Source: Muscardinus avellanarius (Eukaryota; Chordata; Mammalia; Rodentia; Gliridae). From it: DNA of 64,000 bases. Each line of letters opens with the position of its first letter. Positions within the stretch are counted from its first letter, which is position 1. The notes beneath the pieces are model-generated. The model searched no databases. It saw only the letters and a program-made list of their open reading frames with translations, and was not told the origin of the DNA. Both the position numbers and the translations under genes were made by a program. Below, piece after piece: positions 22,423 through 34,860 of this stretch. The DNA lies in contig OY726571.1 in the NCBI GenBank assembly GCA_963383645.1, forward strand, positions 79,223,108 through 79,287,107, given 5' to 3'.

Positions 22423-23843
22423 AGTGTAATTAAAGTCTTTCTTGAGCATGCCTGACATGGTACTATTGAGAATATTATCAGTTCAAACTCTCTTTTTTTT
22501 TTTTATAAAGTCATGTGTGGGATTTTAAAATAACAAACATATATGCACAGTTAACATTTTTTTCAAAAGCAAAGTTAATAAGAATGCACATGAGCAAAAA
22601 TGGAAAAAGTATTGGCAAAGATAGAATATTCTTTCTTTAAATTATTCTTTGAATCTGTTGGAGCATTTTTTAAAAAACAAAGCCAGCTAATTGTTCCTGT
22701 TACAATGTGTGAACCACCATGAGGACAGCAGCTAGTCCTTTGATTAGTAGTAGGGTTAAAGGTGACGCAATTACACTACCATTGGCCACAGAACAGTGAA
22801 GTGAAATTGCTAGAAGGAAGCAGTGAAGAGACAGGTTTCCTAATTTTGTATTCCCTAAAAATGATATTTAAATTCATAGAAGGAATTTTCCTATCTATAT
22901 TATGAAGAAAAAGTACCCTTGTCTATGATAAATAAACAATAAATATAAACAATAAATCATAAAAACACAGAACTGAGGAAAAGCCTTCATTAGCTACAAC
23001 AGAGTGGCATCATTTTTCTGCTTTGCAAAGACCCACATTTATAAGTGTATTTCTGGTAAAGTGAGCATTAAGAAAGACTTCCATACAAATTCCATAAAAG
23101 GCCACAGCATGAGTAAAATTTGTGACCAATATCGACAAAACAAAAATCTTTAGTTTCACATCCAGATCATTTTTAGAATTTTAACTAAATTCAGCTTAGC
23201 ATGCACTAAATGATTTTGCATGCCTCCTTGGTTAAAATTAGAAATAGCATAGAAATTAGTCAAATGGGTTTTTGTAGAATAGTATAACAATAATTTTCTC
23301 TCAGTGGTAACCAATTGATATCATAAGTGCAAAACACATATTTATATTATCAAATTACCCATAATATGCAATAAGTTTTGCTGAGTGGCATTTGAATGTT
23401 GGCTAACTTCAAAATTTTGGTATATAGAAAGAAAAAGTGTTGTTTGGTCAAAGGAGGAATAAGATTGTTCTATCAGCACAAATAGACCAAGTCATACCTC
23501 TGAGGACAAAGTGTTTATCTATTTGCTCATTGATGTGAAGATGTTATGTGCGTTAATAATAAAAGACCAACTCTACCCAGAGTCCTGCAGATCTTCTCAG
23601 ATAAAACAATTTGTTATTTGGATTTTTGAGAAAGCAACATAGCATTGCCCAAAACTAAATAAAGATTTTGAAAATCATAAGCAGTCATCCCTGTAACAAA
23701 TGCAAAAGCAAATACATACTTTGTTAATTACTCTATGTTCTTAAGTTCAAAAAAATAACATAACCTTATCTTGGAGAATTAACACTCATTTTTATTGTAA
23801 AAATTGCTTAAAAGTTTTGAGTAACAAAGTAATATATTCTCAG

Positions 23844-23845
<2 letters not shown>
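22423..23845. other. AT-rich unique block
   Basis: 1.4 kb with no recognised gene, RNA or repeat. Confidence 0.5.
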
Positions 23846-23883
<38 letters not shown>

Positions 23884-23895
23884 ACACACACACAC
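23846..23895. repeat. (CA)n microsatellite
   Basis: About 50 bp of CA with one TA interruption near 23880. It abuts the SINE on its right. Confidence 0.97.
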
Positions 23896-24066
23896 TACTG
23901 GGGTTCCTGGAAACCCTTCTACCTCCGGGCTACACTCCCAGACCTTTTTTTTTTTTTTTTGGAAGTAGGGTCTCTTAAGCCACCACAGCTGCCTTCGAAA
24001 CTACAAGATCCTCCTGTCTCCGCCTCCCAAACGCAGAGATTACAAGTGTGCACCACCACGCCCAGC
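23896..24066 (-). repeat. B1-dID-type composite SINE
   Basis: 'tactggggttcctggaaacc' and 'cgggctacactcccagacc' (ID half), a T-run, 'gggtctcttaagcca', and 'gcaccaccacgcccagca' (reversed B1 start). The CA repeat replaces its expected poly-A tail. Confidence 0.93.
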
Positions 24067-24092
24067 AGTATATATATATATTTAAATGTAAC

Positions 24093-24310
24093 AGTGAGCT
24101 AGTCATGGTGGTGCACGCTTGTAATCCTAGCATTTGGGAGACTGAGACAGCAGGGTTGCGGATTTGAGGACAGCCTCAGTTTAGTGAGAACCTGTTTCAA
24201 AATAAATAATAAAAAAAAAAATAGGGCTGGGAATACAGCTCAGAGGTAGAGCGCCCCTGGGTTTCACCCCCAGTACCACAAAAACATAAATAAGAAAAAT
24301 TAAAAAATTA
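24093..24310 (+). repeat. B1-dID-type composite SINE
   Basis: 'gagctagtcatggtggtgca', 'cttgtaatcctagcatttgg', an A-run linker, 'gggctgggaatacagctcag' and 'acccccagtaccaca', with an AAATAAG-type tail. It forms an inverted pair with the SINE about 27 bp to the left. Confidence 0.93.
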
Positions 24311-25139
24311 AAAAGCAGTCACTGACAGATTTTTTTAAAAATTATTCTTGTGAGCACTTAGAAATACACCCATAATGGTTGTTCACATGACCAGTTGATG
24401 TTTAGGCATTAAATTACAGGACTAATTAAATGAAATTGCATTAGATATTAGTTGTCAATCTGGGGCATCCGTGATTAGGAAGTACCCCCTGAATGAAAAG
24501 AAAGGCAGGAAGGGAGGTGGTTGGAGTAGTCAGGTAAGCAGGATGTTGACATCCCATCCCTACCACCTACCACCCTGGCTTTCCACAGTTAGGGTTAATA
24601 ATAACAGCATGACCAGGCTGAAATAGTTTCTGGAAACATCACCTAACCCTGAGTTCCGGTCCTATGATTTAAGTTTTTCCATAAAGCTTTCTTGTTTTTG
24701 TTTTATGACATAGCACTCAACCACTTTGGATTTTACCTTAAAAACAGGAATAATGATGATCTTGACTTTTAGGGTGGTTGTAAGAATGAAATGAAGCTTG
24801 ATTTATAGATGTCTGCTCTCGTGTTTTTAGAGAGTAAAAATGCAATAAATAGTAACTTTTACATTATAGCTACCTATTATATTTTTATATAAACTACATA
24901 AAGCATCCACATGTTTATTCATAGGTCTGTACGCCCAAGGTTGAGCTTCACATGGTTTTCTGTGATTATTAGATGCAGGAATATTCATTATGAACAAATT
25001 GGCCAAAAAAACCCAGTTGACCCGTGAGAACATTTGTGAAAATCATATTGTGGCTGAACTTTAGGGAAATATAACTAGAAATATATAAAATTATATATAA
25101 AATGGTATCATTAAATATTAAGGAAAAAAGAACGTTGCT
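24311..25139. other. Unique sequence with possible MIR fragment
   Basis: Mostly unclassified. 'aaaaacaggaataatgatga' to 'ggtggttgtaagaatgaaat' (about 24738-24795) fits the MIR 'aaaatggggataataatagt ... agggttgttgtgaggatt' stretch on the + strand. No gene. Confidence 0.5.
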
Positions 25140-25150
25140 GATGTTAGGTA

Positions 25151-25366
25151 ATTTTTTTTTCTTTCTTTCTTTTTTTTTTTTTTTTTTTGGTGGTACTGGG
25201 TTCCTGGAAGCCCTTCTACCTCTGGGCTACACTCCCAGACCTATTTTATTCTTTTTATTTGGAAACAGGGTCTCTTGAGCCAGCGCGGCTGACTTCGAAC
25301 CTGCGAGGTTCTCCTGTCTCCGCCTCCCAAGCGTGGGGATTACAAGTGTGCGCCACCACGCAGGGC
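25151..25366 (-). repeat. B1-dID SINE with imperfect target duplication
   Basis: T/C-rich tail, 'ggtggtactgggttcctgga', 'ctgggctacactcccagacc', 'gggtctcttgagccagcgcg', 'gtgcgccaccacgcagggc'. The flanks 'gatgttaggtaatttt' (25140-25155) and 'gatgttctgtaatttt' (25367-25382) are a 16-bp target duplication with two differences. Confidence 0.95.
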
Positions 25367-25382
25367 GATGTTCTGTAATTTT

Positions 25383-27887
25383 GATGCAATAAATACTCAG
25401 GGCTTGCTCTAGAAATTTGATCAAGTGAGTGCTGTAATACTTAATGTACTCTGAAAGAGGAAGGAATAGGAAACTGTAATTGTCTGAAAAGTTTCTACAA
25501 AGATAATATAGGCCAATTATCTGATATGATGGACCTAATTTTCCCTTATGTTAGGTCAATTTAAGCACTTAGGGATATTGACCAACGTAGATAATAGTCA
25601 TCTTACAGACACTATGTGTTCATAATGTGAACTCCCTTAGGATCTTTCTGTATACCATGTGAGGTCTCAGAGAACATCATGAACAACCAATAATCTTCCA
25701 AGTTTCTTCTGTATTAATAAATAAAAAGAAGCCTATTAGCTAGACTATGCAAATTTTACCAATACAACAACCAAAGAACAAAGGAACTAACATAGATTTA
25801 CAAAACAGGTCTTTGCAAAACCAAAACTTAGCACCATTGAACCTCTGCTGTGAATCCCACTCAGTTTACTTTGGCTATGCAGACCATTTTGCACAAAGAT
25901 GGAACATACCTATGTTTATAACCCATGACACAGGTTTCTTGGAATCCCAAACTGAGTTTGATTTACCTTCTTGCTTCCACAAATTGGTTATTGAAGCAGT
26001 TTCTGGCTATGGCTAGGTATAAGCCATATAAGTATTCAAAAATACTTGAAAGCATATAAGTATTCAAGTAGGACCACATGCTATGTTCATCCAACTTAGA
26101 GCAGGAAATGTTGGCAAGTATATGATTCTTTTTGGATGGTTTCCCACCAGCTTCCAAAGAGAATGGACAAGCAACGAATGAATACCCAAACATTTGGACT
26201 TTTCTCTTCCTCAAATCCTTAGACAAACTTTCAAAATTCTGTCCACCACTCATTTATCTGCACAATGTATTTGGAAGCAATAAAGGAAAAATCAATGCAG
26301 CATTGAGTTGGCAGGAGAACAGAACCTGGATTCAGTGGTTGGCTTTGAAAAGAAAGGCTGTTGCTATGCCACTGAGATGTTCCACTGGGAGAGGGGATCT
26401 GATGATGATCCAGGAGAATGTGCTGTGCTTGGTGTCTGTGTAAATGGTGGGACTCCGGTTTGTGGAGGACCCAGCAACCCACAAAAATCTCATCTTTATT
26501 CAAATAGCTGAGTTGATAAAATGGACAGTGGAGACACATACAGGATTCTGCCATCCATGATATATGCCAGGTACTCCATGGCACAGAGCCAGTTCTACTT
26601 GGGGTTATTGGAAAGCTAATGCATCAGGAAAATGTAAATAAAAAGAATTCCTGAGGCTTGCAGTGGTAATTTACTCGGTTCACAAGTATGATGTCAGAGA
26701 GGGAGAATAGAAATGAATGTTGATATTGGATTCAAACATTAAAGGCTATCTGCCCTGAGCTTTTGTTCATTAGTTGAAATGCAAATTATTCTAGGTGCCA
26801 TAATATATTGAGGAAAGAGAAGAGGTTTATACAGATGGTGCTTCACCCAAAGACAGTAGAATAAGACCAGTTCTAGACTAAAGAAGACTAGAATATTTAT
26901 TTTCAAGTCCTAGACTTGAAATTTCTATAGATTCACCAATAAAATCTACTTTTTTTCTTAAGTTAGACATACTATGACTTTTAGACTATTCAGTTCTAGA
27001 ATTAACTATTGCTAATAAATGCATAGATCACCACCTCAGTATCATATTCAACTCTCGTTTGTTAAAGTGATATTATCGATTTGAATTAAAAATTATACTA
27101 TTACTTCTTAAAGAATTTGGACTTATAGAATGATTGTTGACATACTTGATTAGCTGTTATTGCTATGATTCTGAAAACACAAAACTTGTTTATTTCATAG
27201 TCTTTCAAACTATACTGTAGTTACCCTCTATTACGAATAGCATAACTTTTTGGGATATGCTCTTTAATTGTCTGAATGTCTGTCACTTTTCTAAGTGAAC
27301 ACATTAGACAGAGAGAATGTCAAGGGACTGAAGTGTAGTTACTCATCAGACTGACTGGCTAGCCACCGCTCTCCATCAGACGGGCTCACTCTGTGTCTCG
27401 CAAGGATGTGCTGGCTCCAGGTACTTCCCATCTGCTCAGCCCCCTGCTTCAGATCTCTGTTCTGATCCTGGAAACCACAGGAGGCACAGTGGAGGCTCAT
27501 CTGGGAGAGATAAAGAACATATAAGCCTCGTGTCCCAGGATTCTCTGTGGTCTTTTATTTCCACACTTACACATTATCTCAAGATTGCCAGTGCCCAATT
27601 TCTTCCCCTTGCTCCTACTGTATATTTTAACTTGATGTAATATGCCATGAGGTGATGTGCTCCGTGAGCCCCTCTGCTCTGGGAGCTCTGGGGTAGCTGG
27701 TAAGTTGGAAGTTTGCATTTGGAGTCTATTTACACCTTCATTTTCCAGAGGACACACTAAATTTTACTGCCAAGCAACTAATAAGTAATAAAAACTGTAT
27801 TTAATTATTATAACATCTCTTTTAGCCACTTGATGAAAATAAAGATGAAGCAATAATGATAATGATGATCATGAAGCTGGCCCGATG
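25383..27887. other. Unique block with several open frames
   Basis: It carries overlapping frames of 89, 103 and 67 codons on + and 96 and 117 codons on - between 25747 and 26584. This is denser than elsewhere in unique sequence, but no domain is recognised. It could be a strongly decayed retrocopy or LTR-internal sequence. No poly-A tail or target duplication was found. Confidence 0.4.
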
Positions 27888-28095
27888 GTTTATTTATTGC
27901 ATGTATGGTATTCTAGGGCTGCACCGAGCTGTTTCCATGAACCATCTCATTGAATCCTGGCAACAGTCCCTTGAGTTGGTTGATTCTGAAGATGGAGAAC
28001 TCAAAATATTTAAATCGTTGGCCTAATGTTATGCAGATAGTAAATCGCTAAGTGGGCATTAAAAGTCAAGCCCGACCCCAGCGTGGCCTATTTTG
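27888..28095 (-). repeat. MIR SINE relic
   Basis: The reverse-complement MIR order is recognisable: 'accatctcattgaatcctgg', 'caacagtcccttgagttgg', 'agatggagaactcaaa', 'ggcctaatgttatgcagatag', 'taaatcgctaagtgggcat'. These correspond to 'catctcatttaatcctcacaacaaccc ... gatgaggaaactgag ... cttgcccaaggtcacacag'. Confidence 0.7.
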
Positions 28096-28705
28096 GCATT
28101 GTTTACAGTATTAATAGGCCAGAGTTCCCCATATCAAGTGCATACCCAAAGGACAGGAAAGTGATTGAAGGATATGGTTGGGGGGGTCCCACAAATTGGA
28201 ACAACAGCTGTTAATAATCAAGAGTTGACAGAATATATGTAACTTTCTGAACACTTGAAAAAAATGTACCTGAAGGATTAGAAGCTAAGTAAATTTTAAA
28301 TAGCTTTTGGGAAGCAGCAGGTAAAAATGGGCACATTTCACATATCGAGTGCTAAAAGCAATAAACACCGGAGGGGAACATGAGTGGCAATAAAAGCGAC
28401 CTTTCAATTTTTATTTTCACAATTCTACGTTATTGGAATTTTATATGAGCCTATATAATTTGATGTCATTTTAAAAAACAATAAGCACAGGGAAAGAAAT
28501 ATAACTCAACAATTTCAAATATTACTCGTGGGTCAACACAGATGTATGGTGACATGACATTAGTGGTCTTAGGCTTCAGTGACCCTTTGCAAACCTGGAC
28601 TAAACTTTGAATTTGTCATTTTGCATAAGCAAATGACAAATGGAATTGCCCTGTGAAGACCTATGTGCCAACAGGGAAATATCAAAGTGTCAAAAAATTA
28701 AGATA
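28096..28705. other. Repeat-free unique sequence
   Basis: No gene recognised. It contains 'tttgcataagcaaat' (28622-28636), close to an octamer-type POU site followed by its inverse. It may be non-coding conserved DNA. Confidence 0.45.
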
Positions 28706-28936
28706 AAGCCAGGCATCATCGAAGCATGCCTGTCATACCAGTACCTGGGCAACAAAAGCAGGAGAATCGCAAGTTCCAAGCCAGGTTTAGCAACTTAGGA
28801 AGATCCTCAACAACTTAGCAAGACAACAAGCAATTCTATTTTTAAAAATAAAAATAAAAAGGGCTGGGGTGTATCTCAGAGTTAGAGAGGCCCTGCGTTC
28901 AATCCCATACAAAGTACCATACAAAGGAAAAAAATG
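28706..28936 (+). repeat. B1-dID-type composite SINE (old copy)
   Basis: 'aagccaggcatcatcgaagc', 'aacttagcaagacaacaagc' and a long A-rich linker, then 'gggctggggtgtatctcaga' and 'gcgttcaatccca' (ID half). It has more substitutions than most copies. Confidence 0.85.
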
Positions 28937-30081
28937 AAATTAAAATATTGTGCTTAGTTTGACCATTAAAGAGTGTTCTGAGACACAGGGCTGGCACATA
29001 TTAAATTCTTTTTAAGTAATTTTAGATAAAATCCAAAATAAATTTTAAGAACGATTTCAAGCCATTTAAAATGTTTAGATAACTGGAGACAAGATTTAAA
29101 AGGCAGCCCACTTCCTGTTCTGTTTTTCTTTCCTCTGTATCATTTTATTCCTTTTTTTCCCTCCAAAAGTATCTGCTTTTTATAAAAGGCTGAAAAGAGG
29201 GCAAGGCAATTTCAGCAGGGAGTTTTATGCAGATACACTATTTATGATGGTAGTCCTGGGGAAGAGTCTGTGATTAATGATCACATATAACCTGGTTCAA
29301 TATATATATATATATAATCTCACAGGGGTCCTTACTGGCACTATCACACTACAAAGCAGACTATATACCGAAAGGGAAGCTCTCTTAATCCAAGGATACA
29401 GACCAATGGGTCAGTGGGGTGTTGTTTATAAACTTTGAGATCAATGGTTTTGAAGGTCATGCCTGGGATGTATCTATTTAGCCTGCCAGTAGAAACTATT
29501 TCCTGGATACATTAGCAAAACTGCTCATGTTAACTATTTTCTTTACCTGGCCTTGGATGCTATTTCTTTTTCCAAACAACCATTTTAAGACAGATTCGAT
29601 ATACTGGTTAGGTTGTAGGAAAGATCAACCACAATATTTCTCTGACTTTCCACTTTTTTCCTCTCGAAATTAATTGGGAACTCATAAGATTGAGAGGATA
29701 ATTAGGGGCCAGAAGAAAGAACAGAAATAATCAAGACAATAAGACAGTAGAGCTACTAGAGAACCATATTAGAATTATACCTCCTCTGAACATCTTTTAA
29801 TTTTATAGTTCTGTGGTTTCTATATTTCTTCTTTTGCAGGGTTTTTGGCCTGACTTGGGGAGACACCAAACATGTGGTTCTAATAATTGGTTGTACTTTA
29901 GAAAAACTTGTAGGAGTTCTTAAAAACTCCCATGCCTGGGTTATACCTTTAGAAACTCTAGTCCATTGGGGGTGAAAGGGTTCACATTTTGAGAGAGCTT
30001 TCTGAATACTCTGGTGTTCAGTGTGTTTCTGTTCTTAAGTTTCTTCTCCTCTCCCTTCCCTATTCCACAATAATCTTCTTA
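28937..30081. other. AT-rich unique block
   Basis: No gene recognised. A short (TA)n at 29300-29316. Confidence 0.5.
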
Positions 30082-30250
30082 TACTATCATTAATTCATAC
30101 ATTCATTTGCTTATTCAAGAAAGGTATATTATGTATTTAATAAGTATTAGACACTGGACTTAAATTGGGGATGAGAATACTAATAAAGGAAATTCTGGTG
30201 CTATTTTTAAGCAGTTATAGTTTCTTAGAGAGACACTAGTTGGCCAACCA
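30082..30250 (-). repeat. L2 LINE relic
   Basis: 'catacattcatttgcttattc', 'taagtattagacactggac', 'tggggatgagaatactaat', 'gaaattctggtgcta' and 'gttatagtttcttagagagac' follow the reversed L2 3' consensus ('catttattcaacaaatatttattgagc ... ggggatacagcagtgaaca ... cttacattctag'). Confidence 0.6.
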
Positions 30251-30391
30251 TCATGCTGTGTCAGGGGGCTAGGACTGGGGTTGGGGAGTTCTTGAATATG
30301 GAACTCTTAGGATTGAAGCCAGAAAGGTCTTGGGTAAACTGGAGAAGAGGGTCACCTTAGTTTGTAAATAAAGATGAAGAAGATGGAGAAT

Positions 30392-31030
30392 GGAACCATA
30401 AGGCCCAGTGATAGAACTCCTGGGTATCTTCCCAAAGGAAAAGGGATCAGAATATTATAATGATACTTGCATATACATGTTCATGCAGCACAATTTACAA
30501 TAGCCAAATTATGGAACCAGCCTAGGTGTTCATCAACAGACGAATGAGTCACAAATTGTTGATACGTACATACACACACACACACACATACATGTATATA
30601 TGTATTTATATATCTTATAATGGAATTTTATTCAGCCATAATGAAAAACAAAATCATACCATTTGTAGGAAAGTGGACAGAATGTGAGATTATACTAAAG
30701 AAGTATAGCCAGTCTCAAAAAAACATGTGAAGGTATGATTTCTCTTATGTGGAAGCTAGAGAGATATTTGGAAATAAGAGAACCATCAGAAAGATAAGCA
30801 GAGACTCCAGGGGAATGACTGATGGGGCTTTAGAAAAAGGAAGAAGAGGAATAAAGTAATAAAGAATGTAATAGTTGAAATAATGCTATGAATATATACA
30901 ACTGCTAATTCCAATCTCAAAGACTTGTAGGGGGAGAGACCTATGGGGAGGGTACCAAGAGCTGTGTGCATGCATTTGACACATACTCTGTACCCCAATT
31001 TAATGTAAATTTACAGTGCAACCCCCAAAA
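30392..31030 (+). mobile_element. L1 LINE 3' end
   Basis: End of ORF2 in order: 'gatagaactcctgggtatct', 'gcacaatttacaatagcca', 'ggtgttcatcaacagacgaa', 'aatggaattttattcagcca', 'gtatgatttctcttatgtgg'. A (CA)n has expanded at 30572-30590. Heavily decayed and truncated to the last few hundred bases. Confidence 0.88.
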
Positions 31031-32099
31031 TGAATGAACTCAGTCAGGAGAGCTGAGGACAGTTATGAAGGTGGTAAATACATTCAAAGTTGAGCTTTAT
31101 CTTGAAACATAAAGAGCCATTTGTTTTGTTCACTAGAGTGAAAGAAAGATCTTAAAAATGATTTTAGAGGCAGTGAAGTATACAGATTATTCTTATTTTC
31201 ATACCACTAATTCAATTCTTCTCAGTTGAGAAGTCTCACTTAAACCTAGAATTTCTGAAAGCTGTATTTTATCACATAATTTTTTTTCACCCAACCCTTT
31301 CAAATATCTCCTAGAGCAATTATTTTGGAAAATACTGGGCTCCATTACATACAGAATTATGTGGAAATGATAATAGAAATAGACTGGGAACAGAATTCTG
31401 GAGGATATACTAATCTTGAACTTGTTCTTCTAGGTGGCAGAAAGCTTTATAAAAAAGTTTTTCTATTAGAAAATAGTTTCAAACACTTTCTTTGAGGTTT
31501 ATTTCAACTTTACCTTATAGTACCTATTGACTGTGGGTCAGTAGGCAGCCTTTGGTGGAGTTTAAGATCACTTTGGGCTGGATTTTCAAGCATCTTGACT
31601 ATAAAGACCATTAAAAAATATTTACTAGGGTTTTTTGCACAGTAAAGTAGTGGAGAGATCAGGGAAAAATAAATCAGTTAGCAGATGGTTAGTTTATTAA
31701 AGTGCAAAACAATAAGGGCTGACCACCTGTTAGTAAATATAGTGGAAAGTTTCTTTCAAAAATTTAAAGTAAGGATATAACTAATAATAAAAATAGAAAA
31801 ATAAAAGTTGTTTTAAGATTCTCTGTCTCTCTTCAGGTTTATAGATGGTGAGTTTTCTAGGAGAACACAACAGGCTATTAATTTTGAATTTTAAACAAAC
31901 AACAAAATATGTTTGAGTTTATGTCAATGAAATATGTTTTTTATGAATCTCATGATCTTAGTATTGGATAAAGTCTCATCCTAAATTTGTGGCTATCTAA
32001 TGGAGAGATTAACAATTTCCCAGAAAGATGTGCATTACCCACAAAGGGTCAGGTCAGTATGGGATACAACAGGTTCAATCTCTTGGTAACAGGCTCATC

Positions 32100-32103
<4 letters not shown>
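31031..32103. other. AT-rich unique block
   Basis: No gene or repeat recognised in about 1.1 kb. Confidence 0.5.
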
Positions 32104-32155
<52 letters not shown>

Positions 32156-32158
32156 ATC
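32104..32158. repeat. (TA)n microsatellite
   Basis: About 55 bp of alternating TA with a single phase change near 32144. Self-complementary. Confidence 0.97.
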
Positions 32159-33831
32159 TGTTGTACACAGAGATATGAAGTGAGCCAGATGGCTACAGTG
32201 AATGTTTTTGAGGCTTTTGCTATGAATAATTCTTTAGAAAACTCTACAGCAAATTTCCTATTTGCTCTAGAACAAACTCCTTATTTGCACCAAACAGGTG
32301 AAACACCTCATCCCCAGCATATTATTTTGATCATGGTAAACCATGGGTCGGTGTGCCACCATCAAGTAAGACCTAGCAATTGCCTGTAAGTTCAGTGAAA
32401 TCTAGAGGGAAATTCGGCAATTATTTTGGCTCATTTTCAAGTACAGCTGTTTGTAATTGATGATATTTTAAGGGCCGGGAATGCATGTGTATTTGGAGAT
32501 TATTTCAGGGTGGGAGTCTACCCCTAGCACGTCTATTTTCATTTTAATGGATGGTTACTCACAGAGGCTATGAGGAAAGACACATGGTATGAAAACGAAA
32601 GCTTCAGTGTGCTGAAATCCATGCAATACTATGAAATGGAACTTTCTGCCAGCTTTCTCGGAGCCCCTTATCTTCTCACGGCCCTGTGTACTTGGCTCTT
32701 GGCTTTGTTCCTTGCCTGTCCAGAAGGGAGACTGTTGATCTTCCCTTTCATATGGATAACCCGTGACTTGCTTTGACCAACAAGAAGGATGAAAAGTGAT
32801 ACTGTGTGAGGGCTTCCACTGCGGCCTGCAGATACCTTTCAGCTTCTGCCCTCTCTAAGGCTGGGCTGTCCAACAGGCTTGGTCTAAAGATGAATAGGCC
32901 TATGGCTGGCAACTTTCTGGCCAAGCAACCGGTAGTGGTAGGGCTCAAAACTTCTCCATGGACATGATATGGAAAGATACTATATGCAAGGTGCTAATTT
33001 AGTAGTTCAGGCTATGGATAGAAACATTGCTTACAAAAAGACAGACCAGCAATCCAACTGGTCTTATTGAATTCACTGAAGTGATGTAGTATTGATCTTG
33101 AAACCTTCTTGATTCAGATATTTCAGTAGCCAGACTCATTCCTAATATTTGTAGAGCTGGGACTAGGGAACAAGTAGAAATCCATTTGAATGTAGCAAAA
33201 GTATAAATCACTTTACAAAAATAATGAATAGACTATGTCCTTCTGGGAGAAATATGATTTTTAGTCAACACAAACTAAATGTACATGCAAAAGCTAAGAT
33301 TTAATGGAAGTTGGGCAAATAGTATATTTATATTAGCATCACACATTTCTGAATATTCTGATATAATCTGATGATTTTAAAATAGCTAAAAAGTAAAAAC
33401 ACAGAATATATAGCTTATTTGATAAGCTATATAATTATTTTTATGTATTTACATTTATTCCATTACATTCATTTTAAAAATCACTAATTTTGATCATGAG
33501 ATACAATAGGTTCAGGCATGTAAGTCGTCCAAATGATATTAGTGATCCAAATTACAAATAGTAAAGGTATGCACAATTAAGGTTGAGTATAGTTTCACCA
33601 AATGGATGTGAAAACAAATGTAAAAATGAAAACCCTTTTTTATTTCTTTACAAAGAAGACTTCTTTTCAAAAAAGCCAGGTATCTGTAAAATTGAAAAAA
33701 ACAAAAGGTAAATTATAATGAAAGAATGTAAAAATGGTAAATAGATGTTTTATGGGATCATTTGCCAGTATGTACTGGGGATAGGAAGGCATGAGATGGA
33801 GTCTCTGGGCTGAAGCCTAGTTGTTTTTCAG
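32159..33831. other. Unique block
   Basis: No gene recognised. Frames of 69 and 68 codons on + (32180, 32570) lack any known motif. Confidence 0.5.
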
Positions 33832-33924
33832 CAGAGAAAGAAATTCAGGAGATCACAGGTGAGCTCAGGGGAGGCCAGCCCTGACTGGACTTACCTGAAA
33901 ATACAGCCTCCTGACACAGCCCAG
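33832..33924 (+). other. Candidate 93-bp exon
   Basis: Acceptor-like 'ttgtttttcag' on the left and donor CAG|GTAAGA on the right (33922-33930). The 93 bp are open in phase 0 (31 codons, ending IQPPDTAQ). An internal alternative donor (CAG|GTGAGC at 33856) and a perfect minus-strand donor (33889-33897) fall in the same stretch. No protein family is recognised. Confidence 0.15.
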
Positions 33925-34860
33925 GTAAGAAGAGCAGAAGAACCAATAAACCAGTACACAGAATTGAAAAGCAAAATAAATTCTAAGAATCTTATGATAT
34001 TCCTATTCCCTCTTAAAGAAATAGAATAGAAACTGAATGAGCGATATAGCACAATGCAGTCACTACAGGCAAACACTACGATTTTAAACAAAACCTTCAT
34101 TTGTTTCCCTTTTCCTACTATTTTTTGGAAGCTGTAGAGAAACTTTAGGAAGTTGAGGGAAAGTGTAATTGGATCAGGATTAGCCCTTGGGCACAGAGAT
34201 TTGTCAGGTAAAGTTAATCTTTGTTTTTAGATTCTCTTACACTTGCAGAGCAGTTAAAATTAAATGCAGATTTTTGCATTTGTCACCAAGTGCAGGAATG
34301 GATGTTTGTCACATGAACTAAATAAGGTGACATGAAGGCATATTTAGCAAAATGCCTGGTACTGCCATAAATATTATTTCCCTTTCTAGCTGCACGTATA
34401 TAGACCCGAGTAAAAATTAGAATTCATTGCATTCGGCGAAGCCATGTGTATCTGGTTTATAAAACTTATTATCCAAGGCATAATTAATCAAGCATATCAA
34501 ATTAGCAGACAGATATTTGTTGAGCTCATTCTGCTCGGGAGGTTCTGTGTTAGATGCCACGTCTCTCGTTCCATTTGAAACACCAATGCGTGCGGCGGAG
34601 GGAGGGGCTGTGTGAACTTGGCTCCGATTTCTGGGAGGATGTAAATGTTCCTCTTAGGTGGTAAATAGATAACTGAAGGTCCAAGGTTAATTGTCAGGCA
34701 CGCTCGAGGGTATATGAACTATTGTCTATCTATATATCAGATAAAATATATTCCTGCTTTATGTTTTTAACCCAGAAATATTGTATTAGTAATGTTTACC
34801 CTTTTCTAATAGGAGAGAAAAACTCACTTTTCAATTTTTCTTTTCATTTTTATACTCTTT
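33925..34860. other. Unique block, repeat-poor
   Basis: It includes 'ccaatgcgtgcggcggaggg' near 34584, a small CpG-bearing spot, and a possible reversed L2 fragment at about 34510-34560 ('agatatttgttgagctcatt'). No gene. Confidence 0.45.
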
